From positions 1,550,001 through 1,614,000 of the forward strand of contig NZ_LT897836.1 of the NCBI RefSeq assembly GCF_900161835.1: a stretch of 64,000 nucleotides of DNA, in the 5' to 3' direction. The notes below the pieces were generated by a model that was not told the origin of the DNA, searched no databases, and was given only the letters and a program-made list of their open reading frames with translations. The position numbers and the translations under genes were made by a program. The DNA comes from Sodalis endosymbiont of Henestaris halophilus. Lineage in GTDB: Bacteria; Pseudomonadota; Gammaproteobacteria; Enterobacterales; Enterobacteriaceae. How positions within the stretch are numbered: the stretch's first letter is position 1; each line of letters begins with the position of its first letter. Of the stretch, positions 11,889 to 24,161 are shown in pieces.

Positions 11889-12575
11889 TTATAATATTGC
11901 TAGTATCTTCTTAGCGTACGCTAAAGATTTAGATATTACTTCATCGATGGTTAGATAAGTGGAGTCTAGCACCAACACATCAGCAACTGCCGGCATCAAT
12001 GGAGCTACTGCGCGATTGCAATCACGATCGTCACGTTTTTTTATATCAGATAAAAGATCCTTAAAAGTAACATGAAAACCATTTTTTTGCAACTGTCGCA
12101 TGCGGCGATATGCCCTTTCTTCCGATGACGCATTAAGAAAGATCTTTACCCGTGCATCTGGAAAAACTAAAGTCCCCATATCTCGACCATCGGCAATAAG
12201 ACCAGGCGCGGCGCGAAACGCGCGTTGACGCTGCAATAGCGCTGCACGCACGCGCGGAAACGCGGCTGTTTGCGACGCGATATTGCCAATTGTTTCATTG
12301 CGTATGGCCTGACTGACATCTTCCCCTTGCAGCACTACTTTAAGCGAACCATATTCAATCTCGAAGTTAACATCTAAATTGGCAGCAAGCGGCACTAAAG
12401 ATTCCTCGCTGGCAATAGTTACTCGGTGATACAAGGCCGCCAGAGCTAATACCCGATAGATAGCACCAGAATCCAGTAAATGCCATTGTAAAGCTTCTGA
12501 CAACGCCTTGCAGAGCGTCCCCTTCCCTACACCGCTCGGTCCATCGATAGTTATTACTGGAACTATTACCGTCAT
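11889..12575 (-). CDS. cmk: Cytidylate kinase
   Basis: Phosphorylates CMP and dCMP with ATP, recycling the CMP released by KdsB-dependent Kdo transfer and phospholipid synthesis; cytoplasmic. The 228-residue product aligns with E. coli Cmk (227): P-loop [12 protein letters not shown] near residue 10, the DSGAIYR nucleotide-binding loop, and [15 protein letters not shown] near residue 130. The longer open frame starts ten codons earlier, but homology begins at the ATG at 12573-12575, which has AAAGGA upstream. It follows aroA by 59 bases and precedes rpsA, the conserved enteric order. Confidence 0.96.
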   Translation of the reverse strand: MTVIVPVITIDGPSGVGKGTLCKALSEALQWHLLDSGAIYRVLALAALYHRVTIASEESLVPLAANLDVNFEIEYGSLKVVLQGEDVSQAIRNETIGNIASQTAAFPRVRAALLQRQRAFRAAPGLIADGRDMGTLVFPDARVKIFLNASSEERAYRRMRQLQKNGFHVTFKDLLSDIKKRDDRDCNRAVAPLMPAVADVLVLDSTYLTIDEVISKSLAYAKKILAIL

Positions 12576-12634
12576 TATATTTTCCTTTAAAACGCTAAGC
12601 GTCACCGTAATGCTTATACATGGTCATAGCATCA

Positions 12635-13933
12635 CTATGCTAATGTAGCCGGAATACTTAACGATGCAAACTGAGCAAAAAAATCTGGGAAAGTTTTATT
12701 AGTACATCTTGGTTCTAGAATGATAACTGGGGTATCAGACAGCGCAACAAGCGCAAAGCACATCGCCATCCGATGATCGTTATACGTACTAATGCGGGTC
12801 GCAATGAGTCTAGTGGGCGGCGTGATTGACAGATAATCTTTTCCCTCGGTAACGATCGCGCCCACTTTGCGTAGTTCTGTAGCCATCGCCGTTAATCGGT
12901 CAGTCTCTTTTACGCGCCAGTTGGCAATATTGCGCAATGTTGTGGTACCACCATCAGTAAACAACGAAGTAGTCGCGATAGTCATTGCCGCATCGGGAAT
13001 ATGATTCATATCCATATCGATAGCGTGCAATGCAGAACGACTACATTCGATGTAATTGTCACCCCAACGAATAATAGCACCCATATTCTCAAGCACATCG
13101 GCAAAACGGATGTCTCCTTGTAAACTTTGGCGGCCGATACCGGTTACCCGTACAGTACCGCCACGAATTGCTGCCGCAGCCAAGAAATAAGAGGCGCTGG
13201 AAGCATCTCCTTCTACAAGATAATCCCCCGGAGAACGGTATATGCAGTTACCAGTGAGGTAAAACACTTGATAATTGTCATGCCAGACTTCAATACCAAA
13301 ACTTTTCATTAACCCCAAGGTTATATCGATATATGGCAGAGATACCAGCTTGCCTTTAATGCGGATTCGACTATCCTGTGGCGCCATAGGCGCCATCATC
13401 AACAGCGCGGTAAGAAACTGACTAGAGACGCTACCGTCAACAGTGATATCACCGCCTTGATATCCGCCGCGCAAACGCAGCGGCGGATAGTGCTCATTTT
13501 CAAGATATTCAATGCTCGCTCCTCCTTGTCGTAGCGCGTCCACTAAAAGTCCAATAGGCCGCTCTTTCATGCGCGGTTCTCCGGTTAGCGTCACATCCTG
13601 TGTCTGTAAGCAAAGCGCAGCTGCCAGGGGCCGCATGGCGGTGCCGGCATTACCAAGAAATATTGTCAGTGCATTATCCGCACGCAGTGGGCCACCGAGG
13701 CCATAGATTTCGCAGCAGCGGCGATCCGCCGATAAGCAGTAATTAACTCCTAGCTGACCCAAAGCAGTCAGCATATGGTGAACATCCTCGCTATCGAGGA
13801 GGTTGATCAAACGTGTAGTACCGGCAGCCTGTGCTGCTAGCAATAGGGCTCGATTAGATACGCTTTTGGAACCCGGTAGATTAAGAGTGCCATCAACGTG
13901 CGCGATGGGATTTATAGTTAATAACTCTTGCAT
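12635..13933 (-). CDS. aroA: 3-phosphoshikimate 1-carboxyvinyltransferase (EPSP synthase)
   Basis: Sixth step of the shikimate pathway, joining phosphoenolpyruvate to shikimate 3-phosphate on the way to chorismate. The 432-residue product matches E. coli AroA (427): [17 protein letters not shown] near the start, [16 protein letters not shown] near residue 92, [25 protein letters not shown], and the C-terminal [17 protein letters not shown] start it at the ATG at 13931-13933, twelve codons inside the longer frame, where homology begins and a GGAGA lies upstream. Retention fits a nutritional symbiont supplying aromatic amino acids or folate precursors, an inference from one gene only. The spacer from serC holds a terminator-like hairpin. 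Confidence 0.97.
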   Translation of the reverse strand: MQELLTINPIAHVDGTLNLPGSKSVSNRALLLAAQAAGTTRLINLLDSEDVHHMLTALGQLGVNYCLSADRRCCEIYGLGGPLRADNALTIFLGNAGTAMRPLAAALCLQTQDVTLTGEPRMKERPIGLLVDALRQGGASIEYLENEHYPPLRLRGGYQGGDITVDGSVSSQFLTALLMMAPMAPQDSRIRIKGKLVSLPYIDITLGLMKSFGIEVWHDNYQVFYLTGNCIYRSPGDYLVEGDASSASYFLAAAAIRGGTVRVTGIGRQSLQGDIRFADVLENMGAIIRWGDNYIECSRSALHAIDMDMNHIPDAAMTIATTSLFTDGGTTTLRNIANWRVKETDRLTAMATELRKVGAIVTEGKDYLSITPPTRLIATRISTYNDHRMAMCFALVALSDTPVIILEPRCTNKTFPDFFAQFASLSIPATLA

Positions 13934-14112
13934 TATATAATACGTTCTCCAACAAAAAAACACATGCATTCTGCCAACAGCTTAGGTGCAAGATCATAAA
14001 ACTTATTTAATAGCAAACAGCCAGGAGATATAATCTGTATTATAAAGAAAATACGTTGTAAGTGAAACACTTTAGGAACCTGTTGTGTCGTATTAGCAAT
14101 GAAAATAAGCAT

Positions 14113-14135
14113 CCTAGCTTAGCAAGTAAGCTAGG
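14113..14135 (-). terminator. Terminator-like hairpin after serC
   Basis: A perfect nine-pair stem CCTAGCTTA / TAAGCTAGG with a five-base loop, followed on the minus strand by ATGCTTATTTTC. It lies 43 bases past the serC stop and upstream of aroA, and would at least partly separate two genes that form one operon in E. coli. Confidence 0.55.
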
Positions 14136-14177
14136 GGCAACGCGTACCAGAAACGGACAACAACGTGGTTATAAAAG

Positions 14178-15263
14178 TTAACCGTGGCGACGAATAAAAC
14201 CTAACATAAAATCTACTAACGCCTGCACACCTGCTAGAGGCATGGCATTATACAACGATGCACGCATGCCGCCTACCGCACTGTGTCCCTGTAAGGCATG
14301 CAAACCGACGGTCTGAGCCTCTTGCAAAAACAGCGCATCAAGTTTGCAGTTATCTAATTGAAATGGCACGTTCATGCGCGAACGGTAAGCTGGTGCGATG
14401 TTGTTGTGGTAAAAAGCACTCTCGTCGATAGTACGGTATAGTAACGAAGCTTTCTCCTGATTGCGTTTATGCATTTCAGCAAGCCCTCCTTGCTCTTTTA
14501 ACCACTTAAACACTAGCCCCGACATATACCAAGCAAATGTCGGCGGTGTATTAAACATTGAATGATTTTTAGCCAACACACTGTAGTCAAGAATAGATGG
14601 CAGCGCTTTGCGCGCTTTACCTAGCAAATTTTCACGCACAATGACCAATGTTAACCCCGACGGCCCAATATTTTTCTGCGCTCCGGCGTAAATTACTCCA
14701 AAGGGTCTGACATCTAGCGGGCGCGATAAAATCGAGGAGGAAAAATCAGCTACCACTACCCGATCGCTGAAATCAGGTAGTTCATCAATCGCCAAACCGT
14801 CAATAGTTTCATTCGGACAATAATGTACATAAGAGCTATCGGCGGATAAAGTCCAATCCTGCATCGGTTTAATACCGCGATAGCCGTCTATTTTAGTGGT
14901 GATATCGATTACCTGTGGATCACAATATTTTTGTGCTTCTTTTATCGCGCTGCGCGCCCAATAACCTCCATCAATATAATCAGCGCTATCGTCATCCCCC
15001 AGCAAATTCATCGGAACAGCCGCAAATTGTGCGCGCGCACCACCCTGGCAAAATAGAACTTTATAATTTTCGGGAATCGCCAACAGTTCCCGCAGATCTT
15101 GCTCGGAAGATTGAGCCACTTCAAGAAATTCTTTACTACGATGGCTAATTTCCATGACTGATGTTCCCAAACCATGCCAATTACACAATTCTTGCTCAGC
15201 CTTACGCAAAACTGCTACTGGCAGCATCGCCGGACCGGAGCTAAAATTAAATACCTTATTCAT
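14178..15263 (-). CDS. serC: Phosphoserine/phosphohydroxythreonine aminotransferase
   Basis: Makes 3-phosphoserine from 3-phosphohydroxypyruvate and glutamate, and serves the pyridoxal 5'-phosphate pathway through 4-phosphohydroxythreonine. The 361 residues are close to E. coli SerC (362). It begins [10 protein letters not shown], has [13 protein letters not shown] near residue 72, [11 protein letters not shown], and the cofactor-binding lysine in [11 protein letters not shown] (K197). The C-terminal [12 protein letters not shown] block is intact. It lies just upstream of aroA on the same strand, the usual enteric pair, but with a 244-base spacer. Upstream is 5.6 kb of decayed DNA. Confidence 0.97.
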   Translation of the reverse strand: MNKVFNFSSGPAMLPVAVLRKAEQELCNWHGLGTSVMEISHRSKEFLEVAQSSEQDLRELLAIPENYKVLFCQGGARAQFAAVPMNLLGDDDSADYIDGGYWARSAIKEAQKYCDPQVIDITTKIDGYRGIKPMQDWTLSADSSYVHYCPNETIDGLAIDELPDFSDRVVVADFSSSILSRPLDVRPFGVIYAGAQKNIGPSGLTLVIVRENLLGKARKALPSILDYSVLAKNHSMFNTPPTFAWYMSGLVFKWLKEQGGLAEMHKRNQEKASLLYRTIDESAFYHNNIAPAYRSRMNVPFQLDNCKLDALFLQEAQTVGLHALQGHSAVGGMRASLYNAMPLAGVQALVDFMLGFIRRHG

Positions 15264-16247
15264 TTACCTCACCACAATTTGCCAGTAATACCACTAGATA
15301 AGCTACTATGGTTTTAACTCTGACTACGATAAGACGCAACTTCCTGATGTGTAAGAGCACATATATAGATCCAACATAGAAAAAACTGTTTCATTCCGTT
15401 TTATCGTTGATAAGTTTATAATTAGTCACACTAATGACACAATACTGTATGTCAGTCCCGGTAAAGATACGGTGGTCTAAGCTTCTTTACTAACTTACAG
15501 ACAAATCTCGTAGCAATGGGACTTACGATCGAAGAACCAGAATGGTTTTATTCCATGCACATATCTTATAAGTGCTTAATTTAAGATAGCGAATGCACTA
15601 TAGTGTTACCGATAGCAAAAGCGTGACCCAAAACTTTTTATATCAACGCGTAACAAAATGTTTTAAATGCCGTTCTATCAATTATTTTGTTAACTTTCAT
15701 TTTTGTGCTACGGTCTACAATTAGATGAAGATTGTCGATAACCTATATGTTACTAACAGGATGTCAATAAGAGCAATATCGCAAAATAAAGTTAAGGTTC
15801 AAGTGCTAGCTAAAATGCTAAAATGTTTAGCGCTACGTCAAAACCTAAATCATCGTAAAAATTATCAATTTATAAATTATTTCTTATCCCATTTGTTAAT
15901 GTGCTATATCCAGCGTACAGGAATTAATCTCTATATTTAAAGAAGAATATTTCATTATTATCTTTAAGTTATTTCTAAGAGATTAATTTTTCATTATCCT
16001 TCTCGTGTTATTCAACTCTGAAAATGGCACCTGTTTTGATTCATTTGACTAACATCTGGATTTCAGCTAAGCACTAAACAAATAAAGACCTAGCGACTAC
16101 AGAAATAACAGCAAGAAAAATATCTACTTCTCATGCTACTGACATCAGACAATTAAAAATCTATCAAACAACCTAATCTGGAAACTGATTTTATCGACTC
16201 TACCAGTATAATTTTCTAAAACATCTTTAAACATAGCGTAAATTATG

Positions 16248-16265
16248 TCTCCTAAATTTAGGAGA
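16248..16265. repeat. Eighteen-base perfect palindrome
   Basis: TCTCCTAAATTTAGGAGA is a perfect palindrome in otherwise featureless DNA. It could be an old operator or a cruciform-prone site; no gene is near. Confidence 0.5.
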
Positions 16266-17383
16266 TTAGAAATATCACCATAGAAGGTTTTGTCACGCTA
16301 ATAGTTATGTTATAAGATAGTAAAATGGAGGTTTGTATCATCAATTATACTAATATATAATGGGTTACACCCATAGTATCTTAACCAGAATATCACCCAT
16401 GTATATAGCGTAAAACTTTGTAGCTAACCAACAAAGTTGTTATTACCGCGATCTGTCAGCAATGCTTTGTCAGCTTATTGCAGTTCTGAGTTTAAAAAAA
16501 CATTATCTGGCACTGATATTAATGCATTATATCTGAATAATTTTTAATGCATGAATTAGTTCTTGATTTATTGCCACTATCAAGTGAACTGACTGATTTA
16601 ACTTACAAAAGAGATAATTAAAAACCATGCAAACACTAAATTGCTCGATGGTAATCATGAGTAAATGCTGCTGTGTCCCCGAATAAACACTTGATTTTAA
16701 ATCATCCTTTTCATCCCAAATAAGAGTAATAATTACTACAGTTTGAATAATTTTCTGTGGTTTAAAACTAAGCCCGCGAAAGACGGCTTAACATTATCAC
16801 GACTTCCCCCACGCATATGGGGAGCTTGTGTGGAGACCACATCTATATTGTTAGAGCCTACAAGATTACATAAAGATATGCATGCACTATTGCCGCACCA
16901 GACTGTGCTAATAATTTTATGAAAACTATAACAGAAAAACGTTTTAATATGCTACAAACTAGCATAGTTTACGAGAGTAAACGCCAATAATTAGAGGAGA
17001 ATCGCAGCAATATTTCGCCAAAACTATAAGTAGAGAATGAACTTAAGCAATCCATAATTATATATGGGTAATGAAGTTAAGTTAATTATATTTAACAAAG
17101 TTCAATATTAAAACAACATATTTAGCTCGAAATTTATGCATCATAAATGCAAGAATTTAATTTTCATTCATTTAACTTAAAATTTGTATAAACAAATAGT
17201 TACAACAAAATATCTAGCTAATCTTTCGTATTTACCACGCGAAATTTATCACAGTAAATCACTTTGACGCAATAGTGATTATAAGATTAATCAACTAGTT
17301 AACGTGCTTTTGCTTATATTTAGCAAAATATTAGCTTAAATAAGCTTAATGGCTATAAAGAGCAAAATACCACGTAGTAGGCC

Positions 17384-17409
17384 ATTTCATCTCCTAATGG
17401 AGATGAAAT
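17384..17409 (+). terminator. Hairpin with downstream T-tract
   Basis: An eleven-pair perfect stem ATTTCATCTCC / GGAGATGAAAT with a TAAT loop; a five-T run follows about 9 bases later on the plus strand. This resembles a terminator left from a lost plus-strand gene. Confidence 0.4.
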
Positions 17410-20189
17410 CAATGGAATTTTTATCTCCATCGCACATTGGACGGTACATTACTAGCACCGTAATCGTGCTATATTACTTTGCTAAATTTATCAGAAGCAT
17501 CTGTTTTTCTTTTATTAATCATTGTTTACTGCATCAATGTATTCATTCCCACAATGCTCTTATTATTACCCTAGCAATTGGCGACATCAGTTGGCTGCAA
17601 CTTTATTTAATATTCATATAAATCACTTGAGAGACACTCTATTCACTATTAAACTATAACTACCATTTAAGGACAACATCTGACTTGCTAGTCAACATAT
17701 AATATCCAACGTGGATTAAGACTTAGAAATTTTACAACCTAATGATTATAAAATGCATGTTATCGTTAACAAAACTATATGTCCCAGAATGCAGGCAATT
17801 TTAATTATGCACCGAGCTAACTAGTTCGGCTGTGCTGGACTAAAATTGTTTGATAAAATATTTATAATTGTTTACAGATCGCAATCTTAAACCTCAACAA
17901 GTTTTCTCTTAGAATCACTAAAATCTTTATGATGTAAATAAAAATTTATCAATTTTATCGCAAAATTCTTGCGTTGGTTATCAGCATCGTTCCTGAGCAG
18001 ATTTCTAATCTGATGGTTGCCAGCTTGATCATCAATAATATAATTAGGATTAGGATAAATAGCATTATCGGTAACGATTTAATAGTAGGAATTAAGGTAA
18101 TAAATAATTTATTTGCGTGATAGTTACCGTTATCGAGTCGATGATCTGCAGTTGGATTATCAAATTTTATATCAGAAGATAAATATAGCATGAACTGATC
18201 TGAATCGTGATTCAATCATGATTTAGAAAATTGTTTCTGTAGTTTAATAACAAAAAAAATCAATCATGCGTGACATTCTATAACAAACTAAATCTACTAT
18301 ACAAGTGAAGAAGCTTTCGATTCACAGTGACCACATGGATTGCTCTGCAAGCAGTAATGATACGAAAGATTAAAATCAAGCAGTGAATTCAAATGCCGGT
18401 CGATTTTAATACCGATGTCGCCGTAATCCTAAAAAGCTAGGAAATATCATTTCTTGCAGACTGAAGAGCTGCTTAAGCACGACATCATTCCGTTAGTAGC
18501 ATAAATATCAAAGCATTTTTATATGTATAACTTTTATTAGATACTCGCTGCATAGCTGATATACTGGTCGTGCTTAAAATAACAAACACCAACAACAAAT
18601 GCAGCTTAATCAATGATAATTACCATTGTGCTACCACTGAACGTTATCAGTTATCTGGTAACAAATAAATCTACCTCGCTCTACCATTTGCAGTTGCTAA
18701 AAAACAAATTGGCAACCCAAGAAAATATTTAGTAAACTATCTTCCCGTAATCAGAAATAGCTGATTAGTACATTAAGACTAAGTGAGATTAAGAAATGAC
18801 AGCAAAATACTTGTGAAAAGATATCTTTTGACCGACTACAACCAAACAGGATAGTCGTACGTGAATCTATTTTAGTTATCTGGCCGTGATGAGATCCCAT
18901 AAAAAACGCAGTCATAAAATATATATTTTTAGCTTTCTACTCAACACAAAATACGACGCACTACTAATTTCTATCAACCAGATTTGAGCGATCTAATTCC
19001 TCGTAGTATGTACATTTATTACCGCGCTGTGATGACAAAACAGATCTGTTTCTTGAACACCAAAAAACCGTGGGTGGGTTTTAACAACTAAGTTGTTGAC
19101 TACCACAAAATTAATATGCTTCTACATTTAGCGAGCACAAAGTCCGCGCTAATTTCTGTCCTTGCGGACATTACAGATCATAGTGTTCATTACACCTGAC
19201 GAGTAGGTCTTGATAACCAAGACGAACATAACTGAAGTAAGTCCATACTAATGCTAGTCATAGCCGGTTTTTCACTTGCGATAACAGCGGCTTTGACTAC
19301 ACAATAAGTCTTCAGTATTGTTGTTATTGCAGTGTAGTTATATTTGCCCAACATCACACTTAAAAGTGTGATATACCATCAAGCGATATGCTAGATTAAT
19401 TTACCAAAATCACAAAATGCATGAGGCGCTACTACGGTATCACTTTCAACACACTCCAGCCATAACTGAATTAAAAGGTCGAATTACAGTTACTGCTCTT
19501 ATCTTAGTCGCCTACCTCTTTAATTTAATGAAAATCCAGAGATTTTGTTTTTCAATGAAACAAACAGCACGATGGATATCAAAAACAAGCAAATTTGTAA
19601 TATTTACTGAATAATAACATTCCAGGAAATTATTCTTGTTAGCATGGTATATATGAATAGCATCACGCGTTATTATAATAACCACTAATAATATACTCAT
19701 CGCTGAATCTTAAGTGGCAAGATGATGAGAATTAAACGCAAATGCAGCAGAAAAAATACTGCGTAAATATTAACGAAAATACCTATGGCCAAGGAGTAGT
19801 TAACGAGCCCCTGAACCACACAACGAGAGGTTAAGACATCATTAGTATAAAGGAACTGGCAGAAAATAGACTATACTGTAAACAGTGTGCCATTTTTGAC
19901 GTAGAAGCCGAAAGACAAGGGCAAGCTAGTTTCTCGATTTGGTAGTAGTATGCACTAGCTTATAATTACGATCTAATGTGCGAATTAGCACCTCAAGATA
20001 TACTAATGGCGGTGTTATTGTCATAACAAACAACAGATGGTCTGAATCAGACTGTAGTAACATGACATTTATTAACAGGTTGCACAAATTGTAGAGCGCA
20101 TCATTGTGCGGCATAACATACTAGTTGTTAATGGCAAATAATTTGCCTAGACTGATCTTTGTCCATTCCCAGCCTTAGTTTTCAACAAA

Positions 20190-20213
20190 GGCGCTTCGAA
20201 GCCGAGAAGCGTC
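20190..20213 (+). terminator. GC-rich hairpin, possible relic terminator
   Basis: GGCGCTTC pairs with GAAGCGTC (one G-U pair) around an eight-base loop, then TTAACTT. It is GC-rich against an A+T-rich background and has no gene before it. Confidence 0.35.
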
Positions 20214-20873
20214 TTAACTTAAAAGACATTATCTGACCACGATACTCAAAATAATGCAAAACACTCGCTATAGAAGACCACCGATAACTTGTTCGCAAAT
20301 TATATATAGTGTGCAGCCGCACATAAGCGTGCTTTCACTATCACTGATACTAACGCGCAGACAACGTCAGATATGAAAAAACTTCAACACAGCTTTTAGG
20401 AACGCATACGCAAAACCCCAAACAGCATCTTGGCCAGCAAGAGCACCAAACAAGCCAAATATAATTATAATAAGCCTAATTGTTGCATTCGCCTACTTGT
20501 ACCTCGGCAAGTAATCTACTTAGTAGATTATCGATATAAAATAAAACTAACTGATAAGTCCGATCTACTTAGTAAATCGCGAAAAGACATGTCTGATCAT
20601 CACAGTATCATTATGTTAAGGCAGGCAATAAAAATTATTTGTAATAACAGCCCACACATACAACATCAGTATTAACTACCAGGCAAGGTTTGACAAACAT
20701 GGTTTAATATGAAAGATATATTCTTAAAATTAGATTACAAACATTATGTCATTATGCCTAAAAAAGATAAATTAGCAATTTGTATCACCTAATTTTTAAG
20801 CTATAATCAGAATAGTGCTTGATATCACACCAAAACGTAATTTAATAACAAGTTAGTTGTAATAGTCAAATTT

Positions 20874-22166
20874 TTAACCAATATGAGTCAAACCGTTCAT
20901 ATAACGACGCAATACTGCAGGTATTTCAATGCATCCTTTGGCTAACTGGTAGGTTTCTAAAACCGCTACCAGCGTGCGTCCTACAGCTAAGCCTGATCCA
21001 TTTAATGTATGAACTAAATCAATTTTCTTTTTTGCCCGGCTGCGGTAACGAGCTTGCATCCGGCGCGCCTGAAAGTCCCCAACGTTAGAGCAAGAAGAGA
21101 TTTCGCGATAATCATTTTGCGCAGGCAGCCAAACCTCCAGATCGTAAGTTTTACAAGATGCAAAACCCATATTACCAGTACACAGCAACACTTTTCGATA
21201 CGGCAGTTGTAACAACTGCAACACTTTTTCTGCGTGACTAGTCATCTCTTCCAGAGCTTGCATTGAATCTGTAGGTTTAACCACCTGCACCATTTCTACT
21301 TTATCAAACTGATGCATGCGAATAAGTCCACGAGTATCGCGCCCATAAGAGCCAGCCTCGGCGCGAAAGCATGGCGTATGGGCGGTCATTTTCAGAGGTA
21401 GATCATCTTCCTCGATGATTTCTTTACGTATCAGGTTGGTTAACGGCACTTCTGCGGTAGGGATTAAAGCATAAGATCTAGTTTCTGCTTCTTCTCTGAG
21501 TGACTGGGTATGAAACAGATCCTTATGAAACTTCGGAAGTTGCCCTGTCCCGTACAGAGAATCGTGATTCACTAGATAGGGTAGATAATTCTCCAGATAA
21601 CCATGCTGTTCGGTATGTAAATCTAACATGAACTGGGTCAATGCACGATGAAGACGAGCAATTTGGCCACGCATCACTACAAAACGTGTGCCGGTTAATT
21701 TCACTGCCGCGGCAAAATCTAGACCGCCCACGATTTCACCCAACTCCACGTGGTCACGGATAGGAAAATCGTACTGACGCAGTTTACCCCAACGAGAAAC
21801 TTCCATATTGTGATTTTCATCACATCCGTCAGGCACTTCAGCCGCTGGGATATTGGGCAGTGATAAAGCGTAGTCGTGAATCGCACTCTGCAGGGCAGTT
21901 AGTTCCATTTTGGCGGCATTAAAATGCTTACCCAGCCTATTTACTTCCCGGATCAATAGCTCGATATCTTCCCCTCGCGATCTCGCGACTCCAATTGCTT
22001 TGGAGTGGAAATTGCGTTCAGCTTTCAAAGCCTCGCTTTTTACCTGGAGAACTTTGCGACGCTTTTCTTGCTTACGTAAGGTAACCACATCCAGTTTGAA
22101 TTTTCTACGAGCTAATTTTTCCGCTACTGCGTCAAGCTCGTTACGTAGTAACTTGGGATCGAGCAT
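20874..22166 (-). CDS. serS: Seryl-tRNA synthetase
   Basis: Class II synthetase that charges tRNA-Ser (and tRNA-Sec where present). The 430 residues equal the E. coli length. The N-terminal arm that grips the long variable arm of tRNA-Ser covers about residues 30-105 and is rich in Arg, Lys and Glu, as expected for the antiparallel coiled coil. The class II core has motif 2 in [20 protein letters not shown] and motif 3 in [16 protein letters not shown], plus TAEVPLTN for serine binding. It heads a decayed interval on each side, with the rarA remnant upstream. Confidence 0.98.
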   Translation of the reverse strand: MLDPKLLRNELDAVAEKLARRKFKLDVVTLRKQEKRRKVLQVKSEALKAERNFHSKAIGVARSRGEDIELLIREVNRLGKHFNAAKMELTALQSAIHDYALSLPNIPAAEVPDGCDENHNMEVSRWGKLRQYDFPIRDHVELGEIVGGLDFAAAVKLTGTRFVVMRGQIARLHRALTQFMLDLHTEQHGYLENYLPYLVNHDSLYGTGQLPKFHKDLFHTQSLREEAETRSYALIPTAEVPLTNLIRKEIIEEDDLPLKMTAHTPCFRAEAGSYGRDTRGLIRMHQFDKVEMVQVVKPTDSMQALEEMTSHAEKVLQLLQLPYRKVLLCTGNMGFASCKTYDLEVWLPAQNDYREISSCSNVGDFQARRMQARYRSRAKKKIDLVHTLNGSGLAVGRTLVAVLETYQLAKGCIEIPAVLRRYMNGLTHIG

Positions 22167-23552
22167 CTTAGTCTTGTATTTCCCATTATTATCTTATGTA
22201 CGTTTGCGATATACATTTATAATCGCACTGCATTCTGATCTGCAGCTAAGTTATTAACTTAGTACCCGTAACCTTATCTCTCACAACACAGTAGGTTAAT
22301 TAATAGTATTTTGTCAGGCTATTTTTTAATAGAACGCTTCTTACCAAAGGTGCTTGTTAGCACTTTTCCTCTAATCCACGCGTGATCTTCGCTGAGAGTA
22401 ACTATTTTACGCTATCTCGTACGGGTAATATATCAATATATGAGTAGTCCTCACTGACGTGCGAAGACCTGTTTAGTTCATCATGCTCTAGGCGGTGTAG
22501 TATAATAGATCGCATTACTTTTAGACACATAAGTCAAATAAAAATTTGACCAAAATATTGTCCTGGGGCCTTTTCTGCGCTGTTCTTATCAAGCGCTAAA
22601 TCCCAAACATCGATGACAACCTACCCTCCTGTAGGGAGGATAAGTAATGTTTTTACCCAAATATTCAGATGAATATAGCCAGCGTAAAACTGTGTAACAT
22701 ACAGCAGAACCGCTATTTTATAGCAATAAACTACGTGTACCACAATTACTTTACTAGATAAAGGCCAGATTCCGCACACCGATGTGTACAGCGTCTTAAT
22801 CAAGAGATAGTAATGATCTCTTTTATTATCAAAGAGCGCATTGTATTCTTCGGATATTTAGTTTAAGAGCGCACTTGCGTTAGTAACTGTTGACCCTAGA
22901 TGTCGGAGACTGTCATACTTATATTCAAAAAACATTTCTAAATTATTGGGCGCACAACGAGTTGCATGATTTATCATCTATGCAAGTAGCCCGCGGTTTT
23001 ATACGGTTAAAGCACGATATTTTAGACGACGCAACCACGATCACTGTTTTACATACCTGATCAAGCACCAATTTAATACCGTCGGTTGTCAACCTTATCA
23101 GTAAATTAACCTGGGACGACTATAAACCAGCATCGAATTGAACTAACAGGAGGGCTTTCGGTAGTGAAAATATTAAAGTGATAGTACCATCATTCGATAA
23201 ATAGAATGAGTGCGCGCCCCCTACGTCTAAACTGCGACGCTTTATAGCTATCATTTTGCAAATATTTCCTTGATACAGGGAGTCACTGCACATTGACCAC
23301 GCCACATCAGCATTACAATAATAAGCTATTAATTAGATCTAGGATGGTTTTGACAATCGACTGTTGGCCTCATAACTTAATCACTAAATTAACTGTTTTC
23401 AATTACCAGAGGTAACCGCAGGTTTATCAACACTTAGCAAATGGCGCTAAATATAAACTTCTAAAGTATCTCGACAATCGCATACGCAATGCAAGCGATT
23501 GAAATGTATGTTTGAGAAGAAAAAAGGAATAGCTTATTAATAAGCTAGCTAA
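22167..23552 (-). pseudogene. rarA: Decayed rarA (replication-associated AAA+ ATPase)
   Basis: The gap between lolA and serS is about 1.39 kb, and E. coli has the 1.34-kb rarA there on the same strand. On the minus strand, 23190-23118 aligns base by base with the part of rarA encoding [20 protein letters not shown]: the first codons read DGTITLI, then a small deletion shifts the frame, after which ACCGAAA, AGTTCAATTCGATGCTG and neighbouring bases continue the match. A weaker match to the IVYLACAPKSNAVYTAF segment lies near 22740-22680. No open frame longer than about 60 codons remains. RarA acts at stalled forks; its loss fits the pruning of repair genes in symbionts. Confidence 0.75.
22625..22639. 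repeat. CCTCCT hairpin, copy 2
   Basis: CCTCCT / GGGAGG stem (one T-G pair) with a GTA loop. The left arm and loop start, CCTCCTGT, repeat the hairpin at 8746-8760. Confidence 0.4.
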
Positions 23553-24161
23553 TTAACGCTGGTCGTCTAGCATTACACCTTGCGGGAGAGAAAAATAAAA
23601 TTTATCATTCCCTAACAAGCCGTTCTTTTGGTTATTTAATTTATAAACGCTGTGCTGACCATCTTGCTCCGCAACGGTGAAACCTTCAATATTACCCTTA
23701 ATAGTCACTTTAATAGTAAATTGTTTCAAATTGCTATTATCATATTTCGGCACCAGCAAAAAGCTATCACCTTGCTGCTGCACATTATACTGATGCCAGT
23801 CAGTAGCACTATTGCGGATTATTAGCATTAACGGCGTATTGTCCGTAACGTTACTAAGCCAGTTGGCGGTAACTTGTTCAACGAAAGGATTATAAAACCA
23901 CAGGGTTGTGCCATCGGATACCAAAATGCTCTCATCCGGAGAGGTCATATGCCACTTGAAAAGATTCGGCCGTTTCATCCACAGCTCGCCTGCACCTTCC
24001 TGAACCACATCTCCTTCTGCGCTGGTTACTATCTGGGTAAATCGAGCGTAAAAACTATTAATCTTATTTAGACGGCCGTTCAGTATATCGGCATCGTCAG
24101 CAAAAGCCATAACCTCCAGCATATGGAGAAAAATATAAGCGACCATAAACCATTTTTTCAT
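23553..24161 (-). CDS. lolA: Outer-membrane lipoprotein carrier protein LolA
   Basis: Periplasmic chaperone that takes lipoproteins from LolCDE and hands them to LolB at the outer membrane. The product has 202 residues (E. coli 203) with a signal peptide at residues 1-21 (MKK, hydrophobic core, cleavage after AFA). Conserved blocks include [39 protein letters not shown] and the C-terminal [11 protein letters not shown] start at the ATG at 24159-24161, three codons inside the longer frame, because it gives a normal MKK signal start. It is downstream of ftsK as in E. coli. Its presence implies some lipoprotein traffic is kept. Confidence 0.95.
   Translation of the reverse strand: MKKWFMVAYIFLHMLEVMAFADDADILNGRLNKINSFYARFTQIVTSAEGDVVQEGAGELWMKRPNLFKWHMTSPDESILVSDGTTLWFYNPFVEQVTANWLSNVTDNTPLMLIIRNSATDWHQYNVQQQGDSFLLVPKYDNSNLKQFTIKVTIKGNIEGFTVAEQDGQHSVYKLNNQKNGLLGNDKFYFSLPQGVMLDDQR

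Larger units (their letters stand above)
15264..20873. other. 5.6-kb non-coding stretch between serC and serS
   Basis: In E. coli this interval holds ycaP, ycaO, focA, pflB, pflA, dmsABC and others. I could not align any piece to those proteins. The longest open frames (17349-17621 plus strand, 17955-18215 minus strand) have low-complexity, A+T-biased translations, no clear ribosome-binding site and no recognised similarity, so I leave them out. Hairpins at 16248-16265, 17384-17409 and 20190-20213 are listed separately. The loss would fit abandonment of anaerobic formate and DMSO metabolism, an inference from synteny only. Confidence 0.55.

Noticed and set aside
17349-18215. Two open frames of 90 and 86 codons (plus 17349-17621, minus 17955-18215).
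   Set aside because: Translations are low in complexity with A+T-driven residues; no ribosome-binding site, homology or syntenic support.
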